Shown: positions 1 through 6,535 of the stretch, piece after piece
Position numbering within the stretch: position 1 is the stretch's first letter
Layout: each line of letters opens with the position of its first letter
Origin: Hyphomicrobiales bacterium
GTDB lineage: Bacteria > Pseudomonadota > Alphaproteobacteria > Rhizobiales > Aestuariivirgaceae
Assembly (NCBI GenBank): GCA_027067085.1
Contig: JAMOMM010000457.1
Span: forward strand, 1-7,041
Length of the DNA: 7,041 nt
Direction: 5' to 3'
The notes under the pieces: model-generated
The model's database searches: none
What the model was told of the DNA's origin: nothing
Seen by the model: only the letters and a program-made list of their open reading frames with translations
Translations under genes and position numbers: made by a program

Positions 1-553
1 GGTGCAAAGTGCGATAACTTGGATAGGGCGTTCCAGTCTCATCTTTAAGATGCGGTTTGAAAGTTGAAAGCTGGCCATCAAATTGTCCGACCGCTGCTGA
101 AACCAAGGTTTTACTGGTAAAGAAACAGGCATCAGAAACAATAAAACGGGTTTTGAAATTATCGCAACCATCGGCAACAATGTCATATTGCTCGATAAGT
201 TCTATCGCATTGGTTTCATCTATTCGCATTTGATGCTCAACCACTTTAACATGCGGGTTAACCGCGTTCAGCATTGATGCTGCGCTAGTTGTTTTTGCAG
301 TGCCGACTTGATCGGTTAGATGGATGATTTGACGTTGCAGGTTTGATAAGTCAACTTCATCATCATCAACGATGCCAATAGTGCCAACGCCAGCAGCAGC
401 TAGATACATCAACATTGGTGCACCTAACCCACCTGCGCCAATGACCAACACTTTAGCTGCTTTGAGTTTTTGCTGCCCCATGCCGCCGACATCGCGAAGC
501 AAAATATGACGGGCATAGCGTTCAAGTTCTTCTGGCGACAATTTTTCGTTCAT
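1..553 (-). CDS. moeB: MoeB/ThiF/HesA-family adenylyltransferase, C-terminus beyond window
   Basis: This is an E1-like enzyme that uses ATP to adenylate the C-terminal glycine of a ubiquitin-like sulfur carrier (MoaD for molybdopterin, or ThiS-type). 184 codons are visible; the family is usually about 250 residues or more. The N-terminus ERYARHILL is typical. The nucleotide-binding GAGGLG lies at residues 39-44, followed by DDDEVDLSNLQRQ (residues 63-75), whose Arg74 matches the ATP-contacting arginine of E. coli MoeB. Lys87 and Asp131 (in DGCDNF) match its other catalytic residues. Where E. coli MoeB has the first zinc pair CYRC, this protein reads SYRT (residues 179-182), so that half of the zinc site is absent; the second Cys pair would lie outside the window. 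The start ATG overlaps the dut stop as ATGA, with an AGG a few bases upstream, which implies translational coupling. Family assignment is firm. MoeB versus ThiF or a general sulfur-carrier activator cannot be settled from this part. Confidence 0.9.
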   Translation of the reverse strand, partial: MNEKLSPEELERYARHILLRDVGGMGQQKLKAAKVLVIGAGGLGAPMLMYLAAAGVGTIGIVDDDEVDLSNLQRQIIHLTDQVGTAKTTSAASMLNAVNPHVKVVEHQMRIDETNAIELIEQYDIVADGCDNFKTRFIVSDACFFTSKTLVSAAVGQFDGQLSTFKPHLKDETGTPYPSYRTLH

Positions 554-999
554 GTGCCTGTTGATCCAAATCCACCTTGCCCACGGCTAGTATTCGTTAG
601 CTCTTCAACCTCATTGAACTGTGCCTGAATAACAGGGGCAATGACCATTTGGGCAATACGATCACCGCGTTTAATTTCAAAAGGTTCTTGGCCCAAATTT
701 ATCAAAATGATTTTTATCTCACCGCGATAATCACTATCAATTGTGCCCGGTGTATTAAGGCAGGTAATACCGTGCTTAATCGCAAGGCCAGAACGTGGGC
801 GAATTTGTGCCTCAAAACCTTGAGGCAAGGCCATGGCCAATCCAGTATCAACCAAGGCGCGGGCACCAGCTTGCAGCATTATCGTCTCACCGTCTGCAAC
901 AGCAGCGCGCAAATCCATGCCCGCTGATCCCGCCGTTTCATAAGACGGCAGCTCTAACCCTGCCCCGTGCGGCAAACGTTTGATCTCAACAATTGTCAT
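550..999 (-). CDS. dut: Deoxyuridine 5'-triphosphate nucleotidohydrolase (dUTPase)
   Basis: This cytosolic enzyme hydrolyses dUTP to dUMP and pyrophosphate, keeping uracil out of DNA and supplying dUMP for thymidylate synthesis. At 149 residues it has the normal length of the trimeric all-beta family. All five conserved motifs are present in order: AGMDLRA (residues 26-32), RPRSGLA (67-73), LNTPGTIDSDYRGE (81-94), RGDRIAQMV (111-119) and the glycine-rich RGQGGFGSTG (139-148). Asp88 in motif 3 is the expected catalytic aspartate, and Phe144 in motif 5 is the residue that stacks on the uracil ring. The start ATG overlaps the coaBC stop as ATGA, and the gene's own TGA overlaps the next ATG in the same way, so it is coupled on both sides. 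The coaBC-dut pairing is also seen in E. coli. Nothing is missing or odd. Confidence 0.97.
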   Translation of the reverse strand: MTIVEIKRLPHGAGLELPSYETAGSAGMDLRAAVADGETIMLQAGARALVDTGLAMALPQGFEAQIRPRSGLAIKHGITCLNTPGTIDSDYRGEIKIILINLGQEPFEIKRGDRIAQMVIAPVIQAQFNEVEELTNTSRGQGGFGSTGT

Positions 1000-2219
1000 A
1001 CTTCAACACCCAATTGATCGACCAAATACGCCATGAGTTTATCGGCAACCTCTTGCTTAGACATTTGCGGCCAATCCTCAACACCATTTTTTGAAACAAT
1101 ATGAATGGTGTTCTCACTACCGCCCATGACATCGCTGCCGTGTCCGACATCGTTTGCAATAATCAGATCGCAGCCTTTACGGGCCAGCTTTAACTTTGCG
1201 TTCTCAATAACGTTTTCAGTTTCAGCCGCAAAACCAACGACTAAGGTTGGGCGTTTGGATTTATGAGCTGCAACTGTTGCCAAAATATCAGGGTTTTGAA
1301 CCAATTCTAATGATGGTACATCGTCTTTATTTTTCTTTTTCATTTTTTGATCTGCAGCGTTTTCCACCCGAAAATCAGCAACAGCGGCGGCAAAAATAGC
1401 TATGTCGGCAGGCAATTCGGCCATGGTTTCATCGAACATTTCATTGGCGGTTTCAACGGGCAGGAGTTCTGCCCCTTCTGGAATAGGCAAACTGGTCGGC
1501 CCTGAAACCAACACCGTATGAGCACCCAAAGCCACCGCAGCTTTTGCCAGCGCATAGCCTTGTTTACCCGATGAACGATTGGCGATGTAGCGCACGGGGT
1601 CAATCGGCTCATGAGTTGGGCCAGCTGTAATCAAGACTTTTTTGCCAAATAAAGGTTTGTTTTGCAGATCACCATCGGTCTCAAAACAATCGCCAATCGC
1701 CTCTAAAATTGCATCTGGCTCTGCCATGCGGCCAAGACCAAACTCACCACACGCCATTGCCCCCTCATCAGGGCCAACAAACAAAACGCCATCGTTTTTC
1801 AACGTCTCAATATTGCGTTGTGTCGCTGCGTTTTCCCACATACGCACATTCATGGCGGGTGCAACAAGCACCGACTTGTCGGTTGCAAGCAATGCTGTTG
1901 TGGCTAAGTCACTGGCCAAGCCATTGGCCATTTGCGCCATAATGTCAGCACTGGCGGGGGCAACGACAATCAGGTCTGCAGAACGTGAAAGTTCTATGTG
2001 ACCGATTTCAGTTTCATCGGTTAAATCAAACAGGTCGGTAAAAACTTTCTCGCCACTTAAACTTGCAACGGATAAAGGTGTTACAAACTGCTCACCAGAG
2101 CGCGTAATAATGGTCTGAACGCTGCCGCCATTTTGTTTAATCAAACGGATGAGCAACAAGCTTTTATAGGCCGCAATGCCGCCTGAAATAATAAGCAGGA
2201 TTTTTTTGCCGTTTAGCAT
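996..2219 (-). CDS. coaBC: Bifunctional phosphopantothenoylcysteine decarboxylase / phosphopantothenate-cysteine ligase
   Basis: This bifunctional enzyme carries out two steps of coenzyme A synthesis. The CoaB half joins 4'-phosphopantothenate to cysteine using CTP, and the CoaC half decarboxylates the product to 4'-phosphopantetheine using FMN. The CoaC domain spans about residues 1-185: the flavoprotein start GGIAAYKS (13-20), catalytic His74 in GHIELSRSADL, the PAMN motif (121-124) and active-site Cys157 in GAMACGE. The CoaB domain follows from about residue 190: VLITAGPTHEPIDPVR (195-210), IANRSSGKQG (212-221), AAAVADFR (277-284), a lysine-rich stretch at 292-298 that should supply the ligase lysine, and VVGFAAET (327-334). 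At 407 residues it matches the fused bacterial form. A good Shine-Dalgarno AGGAAG (minus strand, 2225-2230) sits 5 nt before the ATG. The gene lies 25 nt after ubiB and overlaps dut by 4 nt. Confidence 0.97.
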   Translation of the reverse strand: MLNGKKILLIISGGIAAYKSLLLIRLIKQNGGSVQTIITRSGEQFVTPLSVASLSGEKVFTDLFDLTDETEIGHIELSRSADLIVVAPASADIMAQMANGLASDLATTALLATDKSVLVAPAMNVRMWENAATQRNIETLKNDGVLFVGPDEGAMACGEFGLGRMAEPDAILEAIGDCFETDGDLQNKPLFGKKVLITAGPTHEPIDPVRYIANRSSGKQGYALAKAAVALGAHTVLVSGPTSLPIPEGAELLPVETANEMFDETMAELPADIAIFAAAVADFRVENAADQKMKKKNKDDVPSLELVQNPDILATVAAHKSKRPTLVVGFAAETENVIENAKLKLARKGCDLIIANDVGHGSDVMGGSENTIHIVSKNGVEDWPQMSKQEVADKLMAYLVDQLGVEV

Positions 2220-2244
2220 GCAAACTTCCTTTGGGATTTTTAAA

Positions 2245-3810
2245 TTACATTATCTGAGCAAAGGCTATCACAACCAGCGCTATGGCACCAACCCACAACG
2301 CAGCACGGCTTGAACGTGACTGACTGCTTTGTGCTTTGGCTAACTTTTGCGCGGTGTCATCATCCAAACCAATTTCGCCCTTGTTAATCATTTCGCTTAA
2401 AGAGTTTGCCGCCTGTTGCATTTCAAGCATGGTTTGAGGCATTGCCATCGCCACTTTTCCCAATGTAGCCATGCCTTGCGATAAATCCTCAACAGCACCC
2501 TTTGGTCCCAAACGGTTTTCTAGCCATTCTTTGACAACAGGTTCAGAGGCGGTCCACATATTAAATTTTGGATCTAGCGAGCGCGCCACGCCCTCAACCA
2601 CGACCATGGTTTTCTGCAATAAAATAAGTTGCGGCTGCGTGGCCATGTTGAAACGCTGCGTACCTTCAAGTAATTGACCCAACAATTGGCCCACCGAAAT
2701 TTCCTCGGCTGGTTTATCCATAATCGGCTCACCAATGGAACGCAGGCTTTGGGCAAAAACTTCAACATCTTCGGTTTGCGGCACATAACCTGCATCAAAG
2801 TGGGTTTGAGCCACTTCAAGGTAATTTTTGTTTAGAAAGCCATACAAAACTTGCGCCAAGACGAACCTATCTTGTTTGTTCATACGCCCCGTAATACCAA
2901 AATCAACGGCAACTAAATTGCCTTGGGGGTCAACAAATAAATTGCCCTGATGCATATCAGCATGAAAAAAACCATCACGAATGGCATGGCGTAAAAATGA
3001 TTGAATGACATTTTTAGATAATTTTTCTAAATCAACGCCAGCTGCAACTAATTTTTCTGGTGCGTTCAATGGAATACCGTCAATCCATTCCATCACCAAC
3101 ATACGGCCTGTAGTGCGTTGCCAGTCGACTTTTGGCACACGGAATTTTGCATCGTCCTTGGTGTTCTCTGCCATTTCTGCAATGGCGGCAGCTTCCATGC
3201 GCAAGTCCATTTCAAGGTCGATCGATTTTGCCAAAACTCTAATCGCTTCAACAGGGCGCAAGCGGCGCGATGGTTCTATCCACTTTTCCATCATCCGTGC
3301 AGCAAAGGCAAAAGCTTCTAAGTCTTTATTAAAACGCCGCTTCACATTGGGGCGTAAAATTTTTACTGCTAATTCTGTACCATCCTCCAATGTTGCTTTG
3401 TGCACTTGGGCAATGGAAGCAGCCGCCACAGGTTTGCTGAAAGTAGCAAACACTTCATTGAGCTTTTTGCCCGATTGGCGCTCGACTTCATCGATAGCAA
3501 GTTGATGATTAAAGGGTTCCAAACGGTCCTGTAACAGGGCCAATTCAGTCGCGCGTTCTTTACCAATAAAATCTGGTCGGGTGGCTAAGAACTGTCCCAA
3601 TTTAATATAACTGGGGCCAAGTTCATTTAGGGCTGTGTTTAGTGCGCTGGTGTTGGTTTGTTTGGGCTTACCTGCAACAAGCTTAGCCAACTTAAACAAA
3701 ATCCGCGCTGGCGTTGGCAACAATTGCACTTGATCTTTTGGCAGGACATCGTGACGCGCAAATACCAATCCAGCTTTTACCAAGTGAAGAATATGGTTTA
3801 GTTGTTTCAT
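2245..3810 (-). CDS. ubiB: UbiB, atypical protein-kinase-like ATPase of ubiquinone biosynthesis (ABC1/ADCK family)
   Basis: UbiB is an ADCK/ABC1-family protein with ATPase activity that is needed for aerobic ubiquinone synthesis, probably by helping extract or present lipid intermediates at the inner membrane. The family's KxGQ signature is KLGQ (residues 70-73), followed by FLATRPD. The alanine-rich loop that replaces the kinase glycine loop is AAASIAQVH (129-137). The ATP-binding lysine is Lys150 in AVKILRP. An Asp/Asn pair appears in HADMHQGN (283-290, Asp285 and Asn290), and the metal-binding DFG is at 303-305. The C-terminus has only one clear hydrophobic segment (about 504-521, ALWVGAIALVVIAFAQIM) running right to the end; E. 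coli UbiB has two. At 521 residues the length is normal. It starts 6 nt after the ubiE stop with a weak Shine-Dalgarno, so it probably depends on translation from ubiE. Confidence 0.96.
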   Translation of the reverse strand: MKQLNHILHLVKAGLVFARHDVLPKDQVQLLPTPARILFKLAKLVAGKPKQTNTSALNTALNELGPSYIKLGQFLATRPDFIGKERATELALLQDRLEPFNHQLAIDEVERQSGKKLNEVFATFSKPVAAASIAQVHKATLEDGTELAVKILRPNVKRRFNKDLEAFAFAARMMEKWIEPSRRLRPVEAIRVLAKSIDLEMDLRMEAAAIAEMAENTKDDAKFRVPKVDWQRTTGRMLVMEWIDGIPLNAPEKLVAAGVDLEKLSKNVIQSFLRHAIRDGFFHADMHQGNLFVDPQGNLVAVDFGITGRMNKQDRFVLAQVLYGFLNKNYLEVAQTHFDAGYVPQTEDVEVFAQSLRSIGEPIMDKPAEEISVGQLLGQLLEGTQRFNMATQPQLILLQKTMVVVEGVARSLDPKFNMWTASEPVVKEWLENRLGPKGAVEDLSQGMATLGKVAMAMPQTMLEMQQAANSLSEMINKGEIGLDDDTAQKLAKAQSSQSRSSRAALWVGAIALVVIAFAQIM

Positions 3811-3816
3811 GGGCAG

Positions 3817-4575
3817 TTAGATTTTCCAACCTGAATGAATGGCAACAATTCCCGCTGATAAATTGGTGTAATTAACCTGTTCAAAACCTGCTTGCATAAT
3901 CATTGCTTTAAAATTTTGCTGATTTGGGAAGGTGCGAATGCTTTCAACCAAATAGCGATAAGGTTGGCCATCGCCCGTTACCACTTTGCCAATAGCTGGC
4001 ACAACGGTAAAGGAATACGCATCGTAAAATTTATCAAAACCTGGAATATCGACCTGTGAGAATTCCAAACACATAAAACGGCCACCCGGTTTGAGCACAC
4101 GAAATGCCTCGGCTAAGGCTTTGTCGATATTGGTAACATTGCGTATGCCAAATGAAATAGTGTAGGCATCAAAATGATTGTCAGGGAATGCTAATTTTTC
4201 AGCATTGGCCACCGCAAAATCATACGACCCGTCAAAAGATAAGTTTTCAGCCCGCTTTTTACCTTCACCAAGCATTTGCGGATTGATGTCCGTGATCGTC
4301 ACATGACAACCCGTGCCGCCAGCTTCTAAAATTCGAAAAGCAATATCGCCAGACCCACCTGCCACATCAAGCACCTTAAAAGCGGTATCGTTGCGCGGTG
4401 GATTTAGCTTGGTAATGAAATCATCTTTCCATAAGCGATGCAGCCCGCCAGACATAAGATCATTCATTTGGTCATAGCGACCAGCAACGGCTGAAAACAC
4501 TTCATTGACCATGCCCTGCTTTTCGTTTGCGTCAACATCTTTGAAACCGAAGGGGGCTGTTGTTTGGTCTTGCAT
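3817..4575 (-). CDS. ubiE: UbiE, SAM-dependent C-methyltransferase of ubiquinone (and menaquinone) biosynthesis
   Basis: UbiE transfers a methyl group from S-adenosylmethionine to the quinol ring: 2-methoxy-6-polyprenyl-1,4-benzoquinol in ubiquinone synthesis, and demethylmenaquinol in organisms that make menaquinone. The N-terminus FGFKDV (residues 9-14), VFSAVAGRYDQMND (26-39) and GGLHRLWK (43-50) are family signatures. The class I SAM site is VLDVAGGSGDIAF (68-80), with the adenosine-binding acid in TDINPQM (95-101). FGIRNV (142-147), FMCLEFS (167-173) and PYRYLVESI (205-213) follow in the usual order, and the protein ends in the family's SGWKI. At 252 residues it is full length. It is the first gene of the leftward operon. 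A modest GGAA lies 8 nt before the ATG. I see no menaquinone genes here, so ubiquinone is the probable product. Confidence 0.97.
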   Translation of the reverse strand: MQDQTTAPFGFKDVDANEKQGMVNEVFSAVAGRYDQMNDLMSGGLHRLWKDDFITKLNPPRNDTAFKVLDVAGGSGDIAFRILEAGGTGCHVTITDINPQMLGEGKKRAENLSFDGSYDFAVANAEKLAFPDNHFDAYTISFGIRNVTNIDKALAEAFRVLKPGGRFMCLEFSQVDIPGFDKFYDAYSFTVVPAIGKVVTGDGQPYRYLVESIRTFPNQQNFKAMIMQAGFEQVNYTNLSAGIVAIHSGWKI

Positions 4576-4600
4576 AATAAAATTTCCGTATTTTGAACTC

Positions 4601-4613
4601 AGGTTCAGAACCT
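4601..4613. repeat. Perfect palindrome AGGTTC-A-GAACCT upstream of ubiE
   Basis: Two 6-bp arms pair perfectly around a single central base. On the minus strand it lies about 25-40 nt downstream of the candidate TATAAT and about 26 nt before the ubiE start, so it would sit in the 5' leader. The one-base centre makes it a poor RNA hairpin unless some pairs open, so a DNA-binding operator is the more natural reading. No regulator is identified. GAAC also occurs at 4595-4598, but the spacing does not fit a LexA box. Confidence 0.5.
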
Positions 4614-4653
4614 TGTTTAACCTTACCCTATCACGCCAATTATAGCTATTGTG

Positions 4654-4681
4654 GAAACCACTTGATTCTTGATATGGTTTC
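4654..4681. repeat. Inverted repeat GAAACCA-N14-TGGTTTC between divergent promoters
   Basis: The 7-bp arms at 4654-4660 and 4675-4681 are perfect inverted copies. The 14-bp centre contains the direct repeat TTGAT (4662-4666 and 4669-4673), and the left arm overlaps the small mirror GTGG-AAA-CCAC (4651-4661). It lies just upstream of the minus-strand TATAAT and overlaps the only TTGATT candidate for mutM, so a protein bound here could affect both directions. Arms this short can arise by chance. Confidence 0.4.
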
Positions 4682-4715
4682 TATCCTTAATTAGCGCTGC
4701 AATCTAGGGGATAAA

Positions 4716-5609
4716 ATGCCAGAATTACCTGAAGTCGAAACTGTTATGCGTGGCCTTGCGCCAGCGTTGGAAGGCCAAACCATTGCCAGCGCAGAGATAC
4801 GCCGACCCAACTTGCGGTTCCCTTTTCCAGATAATTTTACCGAGCGCCTCACAAACAAGAAAATTTTACACTTAGAACGGCGGGCAAAGTACATTCTTGC
4901 TTACCTAGATGATGATAGTATTTGGCTTTCACACCTTGGCATGACGGGGCGGTTCAGTGTTTTTGTTGATGGAGAAAATGGGCAAAACTTAGCAGACTTC
5001 TATTTTCAATCGGGCAGTACAGATGCGGGCAATGGCAAGCATGACCATTTTATGATAACGCTTAAAAACGGCACCAAAGTTGTTTACACCGACCCGCGCC
5101 GCTTTGGCATTATGGATTTGTTTCCTGCTGGCCAAGTCCAAAGCCATAAATTGCTGGCAAATATTGGGGTTGAACCATTAGGCAATGGTCTGAACGCGGC
5201 CTACTTAGCTGGACAATTTATGACTAAAAAAGCCCCGTTAAAAGCTGCATTGTTAGACCAAAAATATATTGCAGGTCTTGGCAATATTTATGTTTGCGAG
5301 GCGTTGTTTCGCGCAGGACTTTCACCACTTGCCAAAGCATCGACCTTAGCCACGCGCGGCAAAGAAAACCAAAAGGGTGAAATTTTGGTGCGGAAAATTC
5401 GCGATTGCCTAACTGAAGCGATAAAGGCGGGTGGATCAACTTTAAAAGATTATGTTGGCGCTGATGGTAATGAAGGGTCCTTCCAACAACGCTTTGATGT
5501 TTATGACCGCGAAAACGAGACGTGTAAAAATGAAAACTGTACAGGCACGATCAAACGCATAGTACAATCAGGGCGTTCAACTTTTTACTGCCCTAAATGC
5601 CAAAAATGA
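4716..5609 (+). CDS. mutM: Formamidopyrimidine-DNA glycosylase / AP lyase (Fpg)
   Basis: MutM removes oxidised purines such as 8-oxoguanine and formamidopyrimidines from DNA and then nicks the abasic site by beta,delta-elimination. The N-terminus MPELPEVETV supplies the catalytic Pro2 (the N-terminal amine after Met removal) and Glu3. Lys58 in ERRAKYI is the conserved active-site lysine. LGMTGRF (residues 74-80) gives the void-filling methionine Met76, and DPRRFG (126-131) the inserted arginine. The helix-two-turn-helix core is around KYIAGLGNIYVCEALFRAG (183-201). The C-terminal zinc finger uses Cys270, Cys275, Cys292 and Cys295, with Arg287 in QSGRSTFYC. The first pair is spaced C-X4-C rather than the C-X2-C of E. 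coli; I recall the same spacing in other alphaproteobacterial MutM proteins. The length of 297 residues is slightly above E. coli (269), partly from an insert near 84-110. An AGGGGA Shine-Dalgarno supports the start. Confidence 0.97.
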   Translation: MPELPEVETVMRGLAPALEGQTIASAEIRRPNLRFPFPDNFTERLTNKKILHLERRAKYILAYLDDDSIWLSHLGMTGRFSVFVDGENGQNLADFYFQSGSTDAGNGKHDHFMITLKNGTKVVYTDPRRFGIMDLFPAGQVQSHKLLANIGVEPLGNGLNAAYLAGQFMTKKAPLKAALLDQKYIAGLGNIYVCEALFRAGLSPLAKASTLATRGKENQKGEILVRKIRDCLTEAIKAGGSTLKDYVGADGNEGSFQQRFDVYDRENETCKNENCTGTIKRIVQSGRSTFYCPKCQK

Positions 5610-5647
5610 GGCTTGTTAATCTGTCAAAGCAACGATAAGATTTTACC

Positions 5648-6421
5648 ATGACTTATGAAAACATTCTCATTGAAACGCACGGGGCCGTGGGCCTTATCCG
5701 TCTCAATCGCCCTCAGGCGTTAAATGCCCTCAACTCAGCCCTCATTGCTGACCTTAATGACGCGCTTGAAATTTATAATAAAGACGATGCCATTGGTTGT
5801 ATTGTGGTTACTGGCAACGAAAAAGCCTTTGCCGCAGGAGCTGACATCAAAGAAATGCAGTCCAAAACCTACATGGATGCCTATATGGAGGATTTCCTTG
5901 GCAATTGGGGTCATTTGGCAGATCAACGCAAACCGATTATTGCCGCCGTTGCTGGCTATGCGCTTGGTGGTGGTTGTGAATTTGCCATGATGTGTGATTT
6001 TATTATTGCGGCTGATACAGCTCAGTTTGGCCAACCTGAAATTAAACTTGGCACTATTCCTGGCGCTGGTGGCACGCAACGTCTAACCCGCTTTGTTGGC
6101 AAATCTAAAGCCATGGACATGGTTTTAACAGGGCGGATGATGGATGCTCAAGAAGCTGAACGCAGCGGACTTGTATCGCGCGTGGTTGATGCTAACAAAT
6201 TGGTTGATGAAGCCATTAAAACTGCAAGCAAAATTGCGGCTCTTTCAAAACCATCGGTAATGATCGCTAAAGAGTGCGTAAACCGCGCGTTTGAGACGAC
6301 AATGGCTGAAGGTATTCGTTTTGAACGGCGGGTTTTTCATTCACTTTTTGCGACGCAGGATCAAAAAGAAGGCATGGCTGCTTTTGTTGAAAAGCGCAAA
6401 GCAGATTTCAAAGACAAATAG
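5648..6421 (+). CDS. Enoyl-CoA hydratase (crotonase family)
   Basis: This protein is predicted to add water to trans-2-enoyl-CoA, giving (3S)-3-hydroxyacyl-CoA, in fatty-acid beta-oxidation or a related acyl-CoA route. At 257 residues it is the standard stand-alone crotonase size. The N-terminus LIRLNRPQALNALN (residues 16-29) is typical. The first oxyanion-hole segment is FAAGADIKEM (61-70), and the second is around GGGCE (107-111). Both hydratase glutamates are present: Glu111, and Glu131 in PEIKLGTIPGAGGTQRL (130-146). Retaining both argues for a true hydratase rather than a crotonase relative with another reaction. The likely substrate is short-chain, but the exact chain length cannot be read from sequence. 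It lies 38 nt after mutM with no clear promoter between them, so co-transcription is likely. The Shine-Dalgarno is weak (AAGA-like), but the start matches the family N-terminus. Confidence 0.93.
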   Translation: MTYENILIETHGAVGLIRLNRPQALNALNSALIADLNDALEIYNKDDAIGCIVVTGNEKAFAAGADIKEMQSKTYMDAYMEDFLGNWGHLADQRKPIIAAVAGYALGGGCEFAMMCDFIIAADTAQFGQPEIKLGTIPGAGGTQRLTRFVGKSKAMDMVLTGRMMDAQEAERSGLVSRVVDANKLVDEAIKTASKIAALSKPSVMIAKECVNRAFETTMAEGIRFERRVFHSLFATQDQKEGMAAFVEKRKADFKDK

Positions 6422-6445
6422 GCAGCAATTAGATCGATTCAGTTG

Positions 6446-6474
6446 TTGACCTGTTGGCGTTGAAGCGGTATACA
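6446..6474 (+). promoter_or_regulatory. Sigma-70-type promoter for rpsT
   Basis: TTGACC (6446-6451) and TATACA (6469-6474) are separated by exactly 17 bp, close to the housekeeping sigma consensus. Transcription should begin near 6481, giving a leader of about 55 nt before rpsT. The promoter starts 24 nt after the enoyl-CoA hydratase stop codon, so rpsT can be expressed independently of the mutM-hydratase unit, as expected for a ribosomal protein gene. Confidence 0.8.
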
Positions 6475-6490
6475 CAGCGCAAATTATTAT

Positions 6491-6512
6491 GCCGTCCTCA
6501 AGGGCGGTTTTT
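6491..6512 (+). terminator. Terminator-like hairpin between the rpsT promoter and rpsT
   Basis: GCCGTCC (6491-6497) pairs with GGGCGGT (6502-6508) around the loop TCAA, with two G-U pairs, and is followed by five T residues (6508-6512; the first is the last stem base). It looks like an intrinsic terminator for the upstream mutM-hydratase transcript. However, it lies downstream of the predicted rpsT promoter and only 24 nt before the rpsT start, so every transcript from that promoter must pass through it. It may therefore act as an attenuator or leader structure as well. Confidence 0.7.
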
Positions 6513-6535
6513 CTATTGTCAGGAATATAGACTAA

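Larger units (their letters stand above)
4576..4715. promoter_or_regulatory. Divergent control region between ubiE and mutM
   Basis: This 140-nt gap separates the leftward ubiE operon from rightward mutM and must hold promoters for both. For the leftward side there is a perfect TATAAT on the minus strand at 4639-4644, but no good -35 hexamer at the usual distance (AATCAA at 17 bp), so the assignment is tentative. For mutM, TTGATT at 4662-4667 could be a -35, but the -10 candidates near 4685-4692 are poor. The region also carries a short palindrome and a wider inverted repeat, listed separately. The mutM ribosome site AGGGGA lies at 4706-4711, 4 nt before its ATG. Confidence 0.6.

Noticed and set aside
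3005..3505. A 166-codon open frame on the plus strand inside ubiB.
   Set aside because: It is antisense to the conserved kinase-like core of UbiB, where every motif is intact, and it shows no plausible protein features.
4595..4611. Possible alphaproteobacterial LexA box (GAAC repeated).
   Set aside because: The two GAAC copies at 4595-4598 and 4608-4611 are 9 bp apart; the alphaproteobacterial box needs GTTC-N7-GTTC or its complement. The downstream genes are not typical SOS genes, although dut and mutM concern DNA.
5735..6079. A 114-codon minus-strand frame within the enoyl-CoA hydratase gene.
   Set aside because: It is a shadow of the crotonase core, which has both catalytic glutamates and normal length.
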